Positions 1-8,448 of a stretch of DNA of 64,000 nucleotides are shown piece by piece. The notes beneath the pieces were generated by a model, which was not told where the DNA came from, did no database searches, and saw only the letters and a program-made list of their open reading frames with translations. Source of the DNA: Leptolyngbya sp. FACHB-60 (GTDB lineage Bacteria; Cyanobacteriota; Cyanobacteriia; Phormidesmidales; Phormidesmidaceae); contig NZ_JACJOX010000031.1 of the NCBI RefSeq assembly GCF_014695775.1, forward strand, positions 43,223-107,222, read 5' to 3'. A program made the translations under genes and the position numbers. Numbering within the stretch: the first letter of the stretch is position 1; every line of letters begins with the position of its first letter.

Positions 1-93
1 TGTATTAAGGGGAGCTGAAAGTAGGTAATTTCTGGAAAACTTCTTTCCGAGGGGTGGGCAGTGCGACGGAACTTGCACTGGAGGAATCTAGAG

Positions 94-777
94 TTAGCTT
101 TCTGTCACCGCTACCTCAGCGCCCTGGTTCTCCCAGGCCAATTCACTTAGACTGTGGCCCAGCTTGTCGGCGATGCCTTCGATCCAGGTCTCGTCTTGGC
201 GGGTGTAGCTGCGGGGGGCATTGGCGGCCAAGATTAGCGCGCCACCCTGGCCCATGGGCTGGCAGATCACGCCCTGGGTATTTTCGGGCAGATAGTCAAA
301 TTCAACCCGGCCTGGGTAGATCTTGAGATTCACCAAATACACCGCTTTACCAGTCTCCAACACCCGCTTCAGAATGGGGCCGGGAGTGACTTCGGCTTTA
401 GGAGATAAGATGCCGCGCCGCAGCAGAATTTTTCCCTGGCGGTAGACGACGACAGAGCGCGTAACGGTGTTGGTGAGCAGCAGGTGAGAAGCCCAGGCCA
501 GTTCGGTTTTGGCGGCATCGGGCAGGGCCTCATTTAGCTCTAACCCTTCTTCGCCAATCAGCGTCACAGCCTCAGGCAAAGTCGGCTGCACCCGTTGCCA
601 CAGCAAACCCGTCAAAATCAGCAGGGCACTGAGAATGACACCTATCACATCCGATCGCGCCTGGGATTCAGTCAGAGCAGGGGTGAGCACTCGGTTGACC
701 AGCAGCAGAGTGCTACCCAAGCCTCCCGTTATCAACGGCAGCAGCCGTAGCACCCGGTTTGGGTCATTTTGCGCCAT
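94..777 (-). CDS. CCB2/CCB4-type cofactor assembly protein of complex C (cytochrome b6f)
   Basis: A 227-residue protein of the family called cofactor assembly of complex C subunit B. In algae and plants, members work in the thylakoid membrane to attach the extra c-type haem (ci) covalently to cytochrome b6. Two hydrophobic segments lie near the N-terminus (about residues 10-30 and 43-60), followed by a soluble GAF-like alpha/beta domain, as in CCB2/CCB4. The start ATG at 777 directly precedes the hydrophobic region. The gene stands alone, with smtA upstream in the same direction and a non-coding spacer between. The family call rests on overall sequence character and length; the exact CCB subunit cannot be told from this sequence. 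Confidence 0.75.
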   Translation of the reverse strand: MAQNDPNRVLRLLPLITGGLGSTLLLVNRVLTPALTESQARSDVIGVILSALLILTGLLWQRVQPTLPEAVTLIGEEGLELNEALPDAAKTELAWASHLLLTNTVTRSVVVYRQGKILLRRGILSPKAEVTPGPILKRVLETGKAVYLVNLKIYPGRVEFDYLPENTQGVICQPMGQGGALILAANAPRSYTRQDETWIEGIADKLGHSLSELAWENQGAEVAVTES

Positions 778-896
778 TTTTCAGACCAATCCCTTAGTTC
801 GCCTCTTCTTTGATTTTAGTGGGGAGAGGTGTCTAGCAGTGTAGGGGGTGGCAGAGTGTAGGCAGTATGTGCCCTTCACTCTGCTGTCGGAACGGG

Positions 897-1064
897 CTAG
901 CTGTTGCAGCCGCAGCCGGGATGGTCGCAGCCCGCAGATCCGGGATGGCCATCGGCGCAGGCCTCGCTGCAAAAATATTGGCTATCTTTTTCTACGGCCT
1001 GGCTGGTATCAACGATGCACAGGCAGGAGTCGCAGGCGCATTTCATTTGGGTGACGGTGGTCAT
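897..1064 (-). CDS. smtA: SmtA-type metallothionein
   Basis: A 55-residue cysteine-rich protein read directly from the minus strand. It has the bacterial metallothionein layout: an N-terminal MKCACDSCLC cluster, a central FCSEACADGH segment and a C-terminal CDHPGCGCNS tail. The nine cysteines and two histidines resemble Synechococcus SmtA, which binds about four Zn(II) or Cd(II) ions in the cytosol. The start ATG at 1064 has an AGAGGA ribosome site a few bases upstream. It is divergent from smtB, and two palindromic operators lie between them, the classical smt arrangement in which SmtB represses smtA until zinc is in excess. The longer plus-strand open frames over the same bases look like chance. 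Confidence 0.93.
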   Translation of the reverse strand: MTTVTQMKCACDSCLCIVDTSQAVEKDSQYFCSEACADGHPGSAGCDHPGCGCNS

Positions 1065-1106
1065 AATAAGGTTCCTCTTGGATTAGGTGAACTAAACTGA
1101 TGCTCA

Positions 1107-1164
1107 AACCCATGAACACTTGTTCATGAATTAACCATAACATATGAACAAGTGTTCATGGGTT
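1107..1164. promoter_or_regulatory. smt operator/promoter: two inverted SmtB-type palindromes
   Basis: Two copies of a 7-2-7 palindrome, ATGAACA-nn-TGTTCAT, lie at 1112-1127 and 1144-1159. Each is part of a 21-bp element, and the two elements (1107-1127 and 1144-1164) are exact inverted copies separated by 16 bp. The half-sites match the TGAACA...TGTTCA type of site known for SmtB/ArsR repressors. The location between divergent smtA and smtB suggests zinc-responsive control of both genes. Confidence 0.88.
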
Positions 1165-1198
1165 AAATGAACCTACTGCCTAGGGTGATGTTTGGGAT

Positions 1199-1603
1199 AT
1201 GCCCGTAGATCATGGCTATTCTTCAGAAACGACTGGTATGGCTAGCGATCGCCCCCCTCTCGATGACCCTTCCTGCAACCACGCTGGCCCGTCGCCCGTA
1301 GACGAGATTTTAAGCGTGGAAAAGGCCCAGCGTATGGCCGAATTTTTTGGTGTGCTGGGCGATCCCAATCGCTGGCGCATTCTCTCGGCCCTAGCCCTGA
1401 GCGAAATGCGGGTAGGCGAGCTGGCCGCTGCTGTAGCCATGAGTGAGTCGGCGGTGTCGCATCAGCTGCGTATTTTGCGCGCGACACGCCTGGTCAGCTA
1501 CCGCAAGCAGGGCCGCAACGTGCTCTACTGCCTCAAAGATGACCACGTGTTTAACCTTTATCGGGAGGCGTCGGATCACTTGGATGAGCCGCCGGAGGAG
1601 TAG
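1199..1603 (+). CDS. smtB: SmtB-type zinc-responsive ArsR family repressor
   Basis: A 134-residue winged-helix ArsR/SmtB regulator. After a roughly 35-residue N-terminal extension, the fold runs from [16 protein letters not shown] through the recognition helix ([14 protein letters not shown]) and the beta wing. The C-terminal helix has D-x-H, then H eleven residues later, then E three further on (DDH...DHLDE). This is the alpha5 Zn site of SmtB (D104, H106, H117 and E120 in Synechococcus). It should bind the palindromes just upstream and release them on zinc binding. The start at 1199 is the first ATG; a second ATG at 1235 is possible, since no strong ribosome site decides it. Confidence 0.92.
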   Translation: MPVDHGYSSETTGMASDRPPLDDPSCNHAGPSPVDEILSVEKAQRMAEFFGVLGDPNRWRILSALALSEMRVGELAAAVAMSESAVSHQLRILRATRLVSYRKQGRNVLYCLKDDHVFNLYREASDHLDEPPEE

Positions 1604-1684
1604 ATGGGTGGATGGGTTGGGGGTGGTTTGAAGCCTTCTCCAGTGAAACGGTAGACTGGAGTATTGCCGGGTTGTCGTATTGCC

Positions 1685-3007
1685 ATGACTGTTTCTCCCC
1701 TTGCCCAGGATGCTGCCACTCAGCCGCTGTTGGCGATCGCCCAGGCCACTCGCCAGGCAGCGCAAACCTTAGCCAGCCTGTCTGCTGAGGCCAAGAACCA
1801 GGCGATCGAGGCGGTAGCCGCCGCCCTAGAGGCCAATGCCGATCGCATCGTGGCGGCCAACCAGGCCGACTGCGAAGCCGCCATGGCCGACAACTTGGCC
1901 AAACCGCTGTACGGACGACTGAAGCTGGACGGGGTGAAGCTGGCGGGGGCGATCGCCGGCGTGCGCGACGTAGCTCGCCTACCCGACCCGGTGGGCACTG
2001 TGCAAATTCACCGCGAGCTAGACGAGGGCTTAGTGCTCAAGCGGCTGGCGGTGCCCCTAGGGGTGCTGGGGGTGATCTTTGAGTCGCGCCCCGATGCGGT
2101 GATGCAGATTTCGGCCCTGGCGATTAAGTCGGGCAACGGGGTGATTCTCAAAGGTGGCAAAGAGGCGGTGCGATCGTGCACGGCCCTGGTGGAGGCCATC
2201 AAGCAGGGGCTTAAGAATGCTGGGGTAGACCCAGCGGCGGTGCAGCTGCTCACCACCCGTGAAGAAACCCGTGCCCTGCTAGATCTGGAGGGCTACGTGG
2301 ATTTGATTATTCCACGCGGTTCCAACGCGTTTGTACGATTTGTACAAGAGAACACGCGCATTCCGGTGCTGGGTCATGCGGATGGCATTTGCCATCTCTA
2401 CATCGACAGCGAGGCAAATTTGGAGCAGGCGGTGGCGATCGCCGTCGATGCTAAAACTGCCTATCCCTCAGCCTGCAATGCGATCGAAACCCTGCTGATT
2501 CACCACGACATTGCCGCTCAGGGATTGCCAACGCTGGCGGTGGCGCTGCGGGCTGCTCAAGTAGAACTGCGTGGCGAGCGGCAGGCGCAGCAGATCTTGC
2601 CTGATTTAGCCCCCGCCACTGAGGAAGACTGGGCAACGGAGTACAGCAATTTAATTTTGGCGATCAAAGTTGTGGACTCGGTGGAGGAGGCGATCGCCCA
2701 CATCAACACCTATGGGTCGCGCCACACCGAAGCCATTGCCACCCAGAACCCCGCCACCGCCGCCCACTTTATGGATCGCGTCGATGCCGCCGGGGTCTAT
2801 CACAACTGTTCGACCCGCTTTGCCGACGGCTTCCGCTACGGCTTTGGGGCCGAGGTCGGTATCAGCACCCAAAAAATGCCCCCTCGCGGCCCGGTAGGGC
2901 TGGAGGGGTTGGTCACTTACAAGTATCAGCTAGTAGGCGACGGTCACGTTTCTACGACCTATAGCGGCAGCGACGCCAAACCTTTCACCCACCGCGATCT
3001 GGCCTAG
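1685..3007 (+). CDS. proA: Glutamate-5-semialdehyde dehydrogenase (gamma-glutamyl phosphate reductase)
   Basis: ProA reduces gamma-glutamyl phosphate to glutamate-5-semialdehyde with NADPH, the second step of proline synthesis. The 440-residue product has typical family length. It shows the N-terminal helical segment rich in A/Q, the [14 protein letters not shown] region, the [11 protein letters not shown] segment, the catalytic cysteine in [12 protein letters not shown], and the C-terminal [20 protein letters not shown] signature. The open frame reaches a TTG at 1664, but the ATG at 1685 is preferred because it starts closest to conserved family sequence. No proB lies nearby, so the gene appears to stand alone. 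It converges on the next gene with a 30-bp gap. Confidence 0.95.
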   Translation: MTVSPLAQDAATQPLLAIAQATRQAAQTLASLSAEAKNQAIEAVAAALEANADRIVAANQADCEAAMADNLAKPLYGRLKLDGVKLAGAIAGVRDVARLPDPVGTVQIHRELDEGLVLKRLAVPLGVLGVIFESRPDAVMQISALAIKSGNGVILKGGKEAVRSCTALVEAIKQGLKNAGVDPAAVQLLTTREETRALLDLEGYVDLIIPRGSNAFVRFVQENTRIPVLGHADGICHLYIDSEANLEQAVAIAVDAKTAYPSACNAIETLLIHHDIAAQGLPTLAVALRAAQVELRGERQAQQILPDLAPATEEDWATEYSNLILAIKVVDSVEEAIAHINTYGSRHTEAIATQNPATAAHFMDRVDAAGVYHNCSTRFADGFRYGFGAEVGISTQKMPPRGPVGLEGLVTYKYQLVGDGHVSTTYSGSDAKPFTHRDLA

Positions 3008-3037
3008 AGCAGCTCCGGCAGGGCAAGGGGATACTTT

Positions 3038-4087
3038 CTAACGGCGACGGCGAGAGATCATGAGGCCACCGGCTGCGATCGCCAGCCCACCCAGCGTAAA
3101 TGGTTCCGGTACTGGCTGCGCGGTGTAGAGAATGCCAATGGGTCGCTGCAACTCAGGGCTAGCATCGGCTAGAAGCGATCGCTCTTTGGTCAGCCCATCA
3201 TATTTGAGGATGGAGCCAATCTCAGAGACGATGTCAAACCCCACGGTAAACAGGTCGCCGTTGGGGGCAAAGGCCAAGCTACCAATGAAGCTGCTGCTCG
3301 GCACAGAGTCGGTATAGTTGGTTGAGAGTTCTCCCAGCAACGTTCCTGTGAGGAAGTCGTAGCGACGGATGCCATTGGCAAAGTCGCTGACCAGCAGTTC
3401 GCCGCTGAGGGGGTCTACCGCCATGCCTAAAAAGCTCACAAACCCAAAGCTGTCGGGCGAAGGCTCGGGCTGTTCGGCAAACACCGCCTTTTCTTTAGTG
3501 GCGATGTCATAACTCAGAACAATGCTTGGCTGACCAAAGACAGGTACGCCCTCCACCGCGACGCTGCCCTGGGTCGTTACGTACAGCCGACCATCGGGAC
3601 CAAAGAGTAGCCCATTGGGGCCATTGAGACCTTCCGGCGTGATTCCCTGGCGGCTCGCAAAAACGTCGACAAACTCTCCAGTGGTGCCGTCGTAGCGCAA
3701 AATCTCATCGGATAAAAAGCTGCTGACGTAGAGATTGTTGTCGGGGCCAAAGGCTACCCCATAGGGGCGAAACAAACCATTCCCTGAAGCAAATACGTCG
3801 ATAAATTCACCCTTGGGGGTAAACCTCAAAACGGCAGAATTTTCTGGAGTAGTGCCGCTGCTGACATATAGGTTACCATCCGGCCCATACACAAAGGTAT
3901 CGGGACTATCCAACAGGCCGTTATCTGGAATTAGTTCTCCGCGAAAGTCGCCAGTAATTTCATCAAAAATAACGATGTTATTGCCCGAGGTATTCCCCAC
4001 TAACAGGGCTGCATCCGCCGCGACAGAAAACGTTACGATGCCAAGGGTAGTCAGCAGCGGAACCCCAAACTCGGTCAAATACTTCAT
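3038..4087 (-). CDS. Secreted NHL/SMP-30-like beta-propeller protein with PEP-CTERM anchor
   Basis: A 349-residue exported protein. A signal peptide occupies about residues 1-27, ending near ADAA. The body is a run of NHL-like blades built on repeats such as GPDGNLYVSS, GPDNNLYVSS and GPDGRLYVTT, suggesting a six-bladed propeller. The C-terminus carries VPEP, a hydrophobic helix and a terminal RRRR, a complete PEP-CTERM sorting signal. In cyanobacteria such proteins are cleaved by exosortase-type enzymes and released or tethered at the cell surface, often with exopolysaccharide. Substrate or ligand is unknown. The spacer at 4088-4307 holds its promoter. Confidence 0.85.
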   Translation of the reverse strand: MKYLTEFGVPLLTTLGIVTFSVAADAALLVGNTSGNNIVIFDEITGDFRGELIPDNGLLDSPDTFVYGPDGNLYVSSGTTPENSAVLRFTPKGEFIDVFASGNGLFRPYGVAFGPDNNLYVSSFLSDEILRYDGTTGEFVDVFASRQGITPEGLNGPNGLLFGPDGRLYVTTQGSVAVEGVPVFGQPSIVLSYDIATKEKAVFAEQPEPSPDSFGFVSFLGMAVDPLSGELLVSDFANGIRRYDFLTGTLLGELSTNYTDSVPSSSFIGSLAFAPNGDLFTVGFDIVSEIGSILKYDGLTKERSLLADASPELQRPIGILYTAQPVPEPFTLGGLAIAAGGLMISRRRR

Positions 4088-4307
4088 GGAAGTGCCGAAG
4101 AAAACTGCGTCTAAACACTGAGATAACCCGCAAATTCTCTGTCAAATTTGACGAGGGAATTGTGCTTACTCCGACATTTGCTGTGATTTCATCGAATCTT
4201 TATGGAAAGCCCTTTGGTGGTTGCGCGTTTCCTAGTGCCTGCATGCGGCGGGCAATACAGAACAAAGCGTCGCCTGCCGCTGCTCATGGGCAATTCTCGC
4301 TAACGGC

Positions 4308-4784
4308 CTAATTCCCTAACGCCTCGTCCAGCACCTGGCGTGCTGACTCTGCCTGGACTCTGGCCTCATTAAACCGCAAGTTGCTCTGGGCAAACGACTT
4401 CAAAACCTTGAAGCCGTCCTTCAATTCAGTCAGCTGGTCTTCGGTCATCGGGTCATCGGTAAACAGCAGATCTACCAGGTCACGCACCTGGAGAGCTTCA
4501 TCGCGAGATGACTGCACTTTTACCTTAAGCGTGGCCAACTGATTTAAAACCTGAATGGCTTCTACGACGGCGTCTTCTTGCTGCTGCACGGCGGCTGAGG
4601 AGGTAGGGGGCTGCACTTCTACGAGTTGCTCGACGCTAAAGCCATCGGCTAAAGCGGTGGGTAGTTCGCCGTCATCAAGCATGGCCATGAGCTGATCCAT
4701 CGCCTTATCACGAGCTTTGCGAGAATCTTTGCCCGACACTGTCAAAACGACATCGGGGCTTTGGGCCAGGGTGTATTGAACCAT
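4308..4784 (-). CDS. Conserved hypothetical protein, acidic and helical
   Basis: A 158-residue soluble protein that I do not recognise as a named family. The first 25 residues look like beta strands (MVQYTLAQSPDVVLTVSGKD). The rest is predicted largely helical and acidic, with a long amphipathic segment from about residue 70 that could form a coiled coil. There is no signal peptide, membrane segment or catalytic motif. It lies 57 bp downstream of, and in the same direction as, the DnaD-like gene, so the two may share a transcript. Reading-frame integrity, length and codon use like the neighbours support a real gene. Confidence 0.7.
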   Translation of the reverse strand: MVQYTLAQSPDVVLTVSGKDSRKARDKAMDQLMAMLDDGELPTALADGFSVEQLVEVQPPTSSAAVQQQEDAVVEAIQVLNQLATLKVKVQSSRDEALQVRDLVDLLFTDDPMTEDQLTELKDGFKVLKSFAQSNLRFNEARVQAESARQVLDEALGN

Positions 4785-4841
4785 TGGTGTAGATCGTGCG
4801 TACTATGTCAGTATACGCCACCGGGTCCCCAGGACAGGTAT

Positions 4842-5549
4842 TTATTCTCGCATGCCCCCCTGCACTACCGATCGCAGCCGCTCGTGCAGCTCTGACTCAT
4901 CGCGCCGGGGTACAAAGGGTTGAATGATGTCGGCCTGGTGCCAAGGGGACGCAGCCTCCGCAGGCAGAGGACGAAAATCGGGAATGGTTGGGCTGTTTTG
5001 TCCAGGGGCGATCGCCGGTTCGCTTTCAACCGCAGCATCTAGTTCATCGTCGTCGAATGAACCAGGATCCACCTCTGCTTCTAAATCAATTGCAGCTGCG
5101 TCAGGTATCAAATCGATCGGCGCTGGGCTATGAGACGCAGCGCTAGAGGGCGGTGCGTCAGTCTCTAGCGAGGCATCAACCTCTAGATCTAAGCTAGCTG
5201 AAACAATCGACGGCAGAGCCCGGCGAACGGATGAAGACTCTGTGCCATCGCCATAGCCGGTGGGGCAGAGCAGCGCTTGACCTAAAATAATGGATTCAAA
5301 CTCGCGATTGAAGTGGCGAATGGGCTGGCCCCGCCGCTGCCATAGCTTAAGAATCTGGTCGATAGAAACCACTTTGTAGCGCCCTTGATAAAGGGCTTCA
5401 GTAATAGCGTGGCTCACCCAAACTGGGCCAAACTCTTCCAACCAACCGGCAATAACAGCTTTGGTGGAATAGTCCTCAGCATCAAAGCTGTAGCTGGTGA
5501 GCAACTGGTAGATGGGCTCAACATCTGGAGTGTTGCTGAGGTAAGTCAT
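4842..5549 (-). CDS. Conserved cyanobacterial protein with DnaD-like N-terminal domain
   Basis: A 235-residue protein. Residues 1-85 resemble the DnaD/DnaB_2 helical domain: a W..EFG segment, an AI.EAL..G segment, then an IDQILKLWQRRGQPI motif close to the family IL..W...G ending. DnaD domains occur in replication-restart proteins of Firmicutes, so a DNA-replication role is only a guess here. Residues 100-200 are acidic and low complexity, probably disordered, and the last 30 residues are again conserved in character (FVPRRDESELHERLRSVV). No catalytic motif is visible. It probably leads a two-gene transcript with the downstream acidic protein. Confidence 0.65.
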   Translation of the reverse strand: MTYLSNTPDVEPIYQLLTSYSFDAEDYSTKAVIAGWLEEFGPVWVSHAITEALYQGRYKVVSIDQILKLWQRRGQPIRHFNREFESIILGQALLCPTGYGDGTESSSVRRALPSIVSASLDLEVDASLETDAPPSSAASHSPAPIDLIPDAAAIDLEAEVDPGSFDDDELDAAVESEPAIAPGQNSPTIPDFRPLPAEAASPWHQADIIQPFVPRRDESELHERLRSVVQGGMRE

Positions 5550-5675
5550 AGTGGTTTGCCTACGCGTTAATCCCCACTACCTGGGGCATTTAGGTAGTCA
5601 TTACCTTTCAGCTTAATCTTAAGCCTGTGTAAAGACTACCATCGTAAGGTTTATTACCGTGCGTGGGAGGCAGGG

Positions 5676-7940
5676 CTACTGCACCACCACATCGTTAGGG
5701 GTATCTGGAGGCGCATCAAAGGGAGCGGTGCGCCCCACCCAATCAAAGCCGCTAAGCCGAAATCCTAGGAAACCGGTGTCTTGAGTAGGGCTATAGGTTA
5801 CCAGCAGCCCATAGGCGCGGCGGCGGTATTCAAAAATTAGGTTGCTATCAATGGTACGTCCGCTATCCACGTTAATTGAGGCCTGAAAACCGGCTAAAAA
5901 AGGCCCGTAGATCTGCTGAATGATGCCCCCAGACAGCACGTTTCGATCGACCGTTCGATCAAATAGAAAAGGGGATGTATCGCCACCGACGATGGTGTGT
6001 CTAAATCCAATATTAAACTGGGTGTAGTCGAAGGTTTTGCGCTGTAGGTGGCCCAGCTGACCCGACAAAACAACTCTAGTTTCTAACGACTCCTGGAAGT
6101 CGCTGCTGGTGTAGTAAGTAGCTCCACTTCGTAGCCCAACCCCTAGCCCCAGGTTGGGCACTAGCGGTCGGGGAGAGTAGCGCAACCCTTCGGTGGCGGT
6201 AGCGGGTAGCGGTTGCCCCTGCCATAGCAAGAAGTTGCGGGTGAGGTCAGCGCTACCCTGAAAACGAAACAGGCTGGCTAAGCCTACGCCTTCCCCAGGG
6301 TCTAGAAGATCGGGCCGGTCGGTGTTGGCGGTAATGTATTGCCCAGACACCTGATAGGTGAGGTCAATACCACTGTTACCCAAGGCCACTACGGGAGACT
6401 CAAGCAGGGCACCGATGGTATTTTGCACATCCTGAAACCCGAGGGAGCCATTGAAGAGGCGATCGCGGTAGCTATATTCCAGGGTAAGGCGGTGGGTACC
6501 AAGCAGTTGCCGGGCCCGGAAGCTGGCCCGTAGGCGATCGCTGAAATTGGCCAAGTCAAACCCCGCTAAGCTCAGGGATCCGAGGACTTGGGTGCGTGGC
6601 CCCAGGGAACCCTCAACCTGGGCCGCCAAACCAAAGTTGGCAGGGTCACCAATATTGTAGTTTGAGGCGCCCAACCAGCGGGAGATGAAAAACTGAGGCG
6701 CGATCGTGATGTTTAAAGGTCCCACCCTGTTGATCGGCACTGGGACTTCGACGAACAGGCCGCCGCGATCGCGCCCATCAATGCCAATGCCCGTAGGTAT
6801 CGGATTCAGGGCTTCTGGAGGCAACTGCCCTCGGGTGAGCACAAAGCGATTTCTAAACAGCGGAATGGAGAAGCCCTGATTAAAGACCAGCCGGGGCCTC
6901 TCAAACACCAGCTCATCTTCTAACTCGTTGAGAGGGGTGAGCCGCACACTATTGGCTCTAAACTCCAAGTCTGGGGGCGAGAAGGGATCGTTCGTCAGCC
7001 GAACTTGCTCGGCATACCAACCGTCGGCATCAAAAGAAACCTGCCCAGCCTCAAACCGTACCCGCTCAATGGGGCGCTGCTCTCCCCCCAGCAGCACCTG
7101 GGGATCGCCCGTCGCCAGGGCAATCCCGCCCGGACTGGTAACTTGGGAAATGGACCTCTGATTTTGCAGCCGATAGTCGAGAGGCACGTTAGAACCCTGC
7201 CCTAAGCCAGCCGAATCGGTGGAGAAATCGTCTTCTATGGCGGGCAGCTCTAGCTCACCCCGGCTCTCGGTAATCGTGCCTGCCCCCTGCAACAGGTTGT
7301 AGGTAGCGGTTGCGCCCTCAATAATTTGATTGTTGCGGTTAAAGAAAACGTTGCCTTCGGCCCGTAGATGGCGATTGACTAAGTTCGCCCAGATGCGATC
7401 GGCGGCTAGCTGCCCCGTACCAAACTGCACCAGCACATCGCCTGTAGCGGTCACAATCTGGCGAATGGGCTCAAACTCCTGGCGATCGGCCCGCAGCAGA
7501 ATAGAGCCTACCCCCTCGGATGGCAGTTCTGTCTCGGTAGGAGCGTCTTCGACGGGAGCACCGGTTGGTTCAGGCTCAAGCGGCTCAGAGGTAGGATTTT
7601 CTAGTTGCAGGCTTTCAGGCTCAGGTTTAGGCTGAGGAGGTGCTGAATCGACTTCAATCGGCTCTTCGGGGTCCTCGATCGCTGGGTCAGCAGGTATCAG
7701 AGGCGCGCTATCGGCGGGCTCAGGTACCAAAGGCTCTGAGCTGTCATCGATCGCCAACAGCGGTGAGAGCAGGCTAACCCCGCTCCAAGACGGAGGGGGA
7801 GTCACGGTGCTATCAGTGGGGGCGGTCGCAACCGTCGGCCCCATTAGCTCTGCCTGGGAGGCCATTACCGTCGAAACCAGCACGACTGCGGCTGACTCTG
7901 GGGGCGGGGGCACAGCGGGCAACATAGGCGGCAAAGGCAT
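5676..7940 (-). CDS. DUF3769 family LptD-like outer-membrane beta-barrel protein
   Basis: A 754-residue protein of a family found in cyanobacteria and considered their counterpart of LptD, which places lipopolysaccharide in the outer leaflet. Residues 1-140 are Pro/Glu/Ser-rich and probably periplasmic linker. Residues about 145-235 form an OstA/LptA-like beta-jellyroll (ADRQEFEPIRQIVTATGDV, then AEGNVFFNRNNQIIEGATA). The remainder, from about 370, shows the alternating strands of a beta barrel with many Tyr/Phe girdle residues. The ATG at 7940 is the first start after an in-frame TGA. The N-terminus is only weakly signal-like, so the true export signal is uncertain. Confidence 0.82.
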   Translation of the reverse strand: MPLPPMLPAVPPPPESAAVVLVSTVMASQAELMGPTVATAPTDSTVTPPPSWSGVSLLSPLLAIDDSSEPLVPEPADSAPLIPADPAIEDPEEPIEVDSAPPQPKPEPESLQLENPTSEPLEPEPTGAPVEDAPTETELPSEGVGSILLRADRQEFEPIRQIVTATGDVLVQFGTGQLAADRIWANLVNRHLRAEGNVFFNRNNQIIEGATATYNLLQGAGTITESRGELELPAIEDDFSTDSAGLGQGSNVPLDYRLQNQRSISQVTSPGGIALATGDPQVLLGGEQRPIERVRFEAGQVSFDADGWYAEQVRLTNDPFSPPDLEFRANSVRLTPLNELEDELVFERPRLVFNQGFSIPLFRNRFVLTRGQLPPEALNPIPTGIGIDGRDRGGLFVEVPVPINRVGPLNITIAPQFFISRWLGASNYNIGDPANFGLAAQVEGSLGPRTQVLGSLSLAGFDLANFSDRLRASFRARQLLGTHRLTLEYSYRDRLFNGSLGFQDVQNTIGALLESPVVALGNSGIDLTYQVSGQYITANTDRPDLLDPGEGVGLASLFRFQGSADLTRNFLLWQGQPLPATATEGLRYSPRPLVPNLGLGVGLRSGATYYTSSDFQESLETRVVLSGQLGHLQRKTFDYTQFNIGFRHTIVGGDTSPFLFDRTVDRNVLSGGIIQQIYGPFLAGFQASINVDSGRTIDSNLIFEYRRRAYGLLVTYSPTQDTGFLGFRLSGFDWVGRTAPFDAPPDTPNDVVVQ

Positions 7941-8183
7941 GGGCTGGCATCACCAAAGCAAAAACAAAGCCCGGCAAGCGGGCTCAAGCAGGCCGCTGTC
8001 ACCAGGCCATTAACCTTGATGGAGCAACCCTAGGGCACAGACGGGCAACCCATGACAGGGCCGCCAATTCCCAGACTACTTTTGGCGGTGCAGGTTCCGC
8101 AGAGCAGGCTAGCTGGCAAGCCCCAGATCAATTCCTGGGGCATTTGCCATTGAGTAGACATCAACCTGTCACCCAGGCCAAGC

Positions 8184-8300
8184 CTAGTCCATGTCTTGAC
8201 GGCCGGGGTTGCGGGAGGGGTCGCCGCTCAAAAGGCCGAACACAAATAGGGACACGAAGAAGGCGACTACGAGGTAAACCACAATCTTAAGGGTGAGCAT
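8184..8300 (-). CDS. psbI: Photosystem II reaction centre protein I
   Basis: A 38-residue single-span membrane protein read directly from the minus strand. It starts [19 protein letters not shown] and ends with the diagnostic [12 protein letters not shown] stromal tail, matching PsbI in length and motif. PsbI sits at the edge of the PSII reaction centre beside D1 and helps stabilise the dimer and early assembly. A GGAG sequence about ten bases upstream supports the ATG at 8300. It is a single-gene unit, with a spacer of about 150 bp upstream to the next gene and about 240 bp downstream to the DUF3769 start. Confidence 0.95.
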   Translation of the reverse strand: MLTLKIVVYLVVAFFVSLFVFGLLSGDPSRNPGRQDMD

Positions 8301-8448
8301 GAGTTAGGTCTCCAAACCGGTAGTAGAGTAGGCCCAAGACCTGCCCCAAACAGTAGCCACATTCCGCTGGCGGAAACGGCCCCGGTGCAGGACTAAGCTG
8401 GGTCTATCATATCGCCAAACGTTCGCCTATCTGACGGCCCTGACTAAT

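Noticed and set aside
848..1100. Three overlapping plus-strand open frames over the metallothionein gene
   Set aside because: They are antisense to smtA, whose cysteine pattern and ribosome site are convincing, and their own sequences have no family character.
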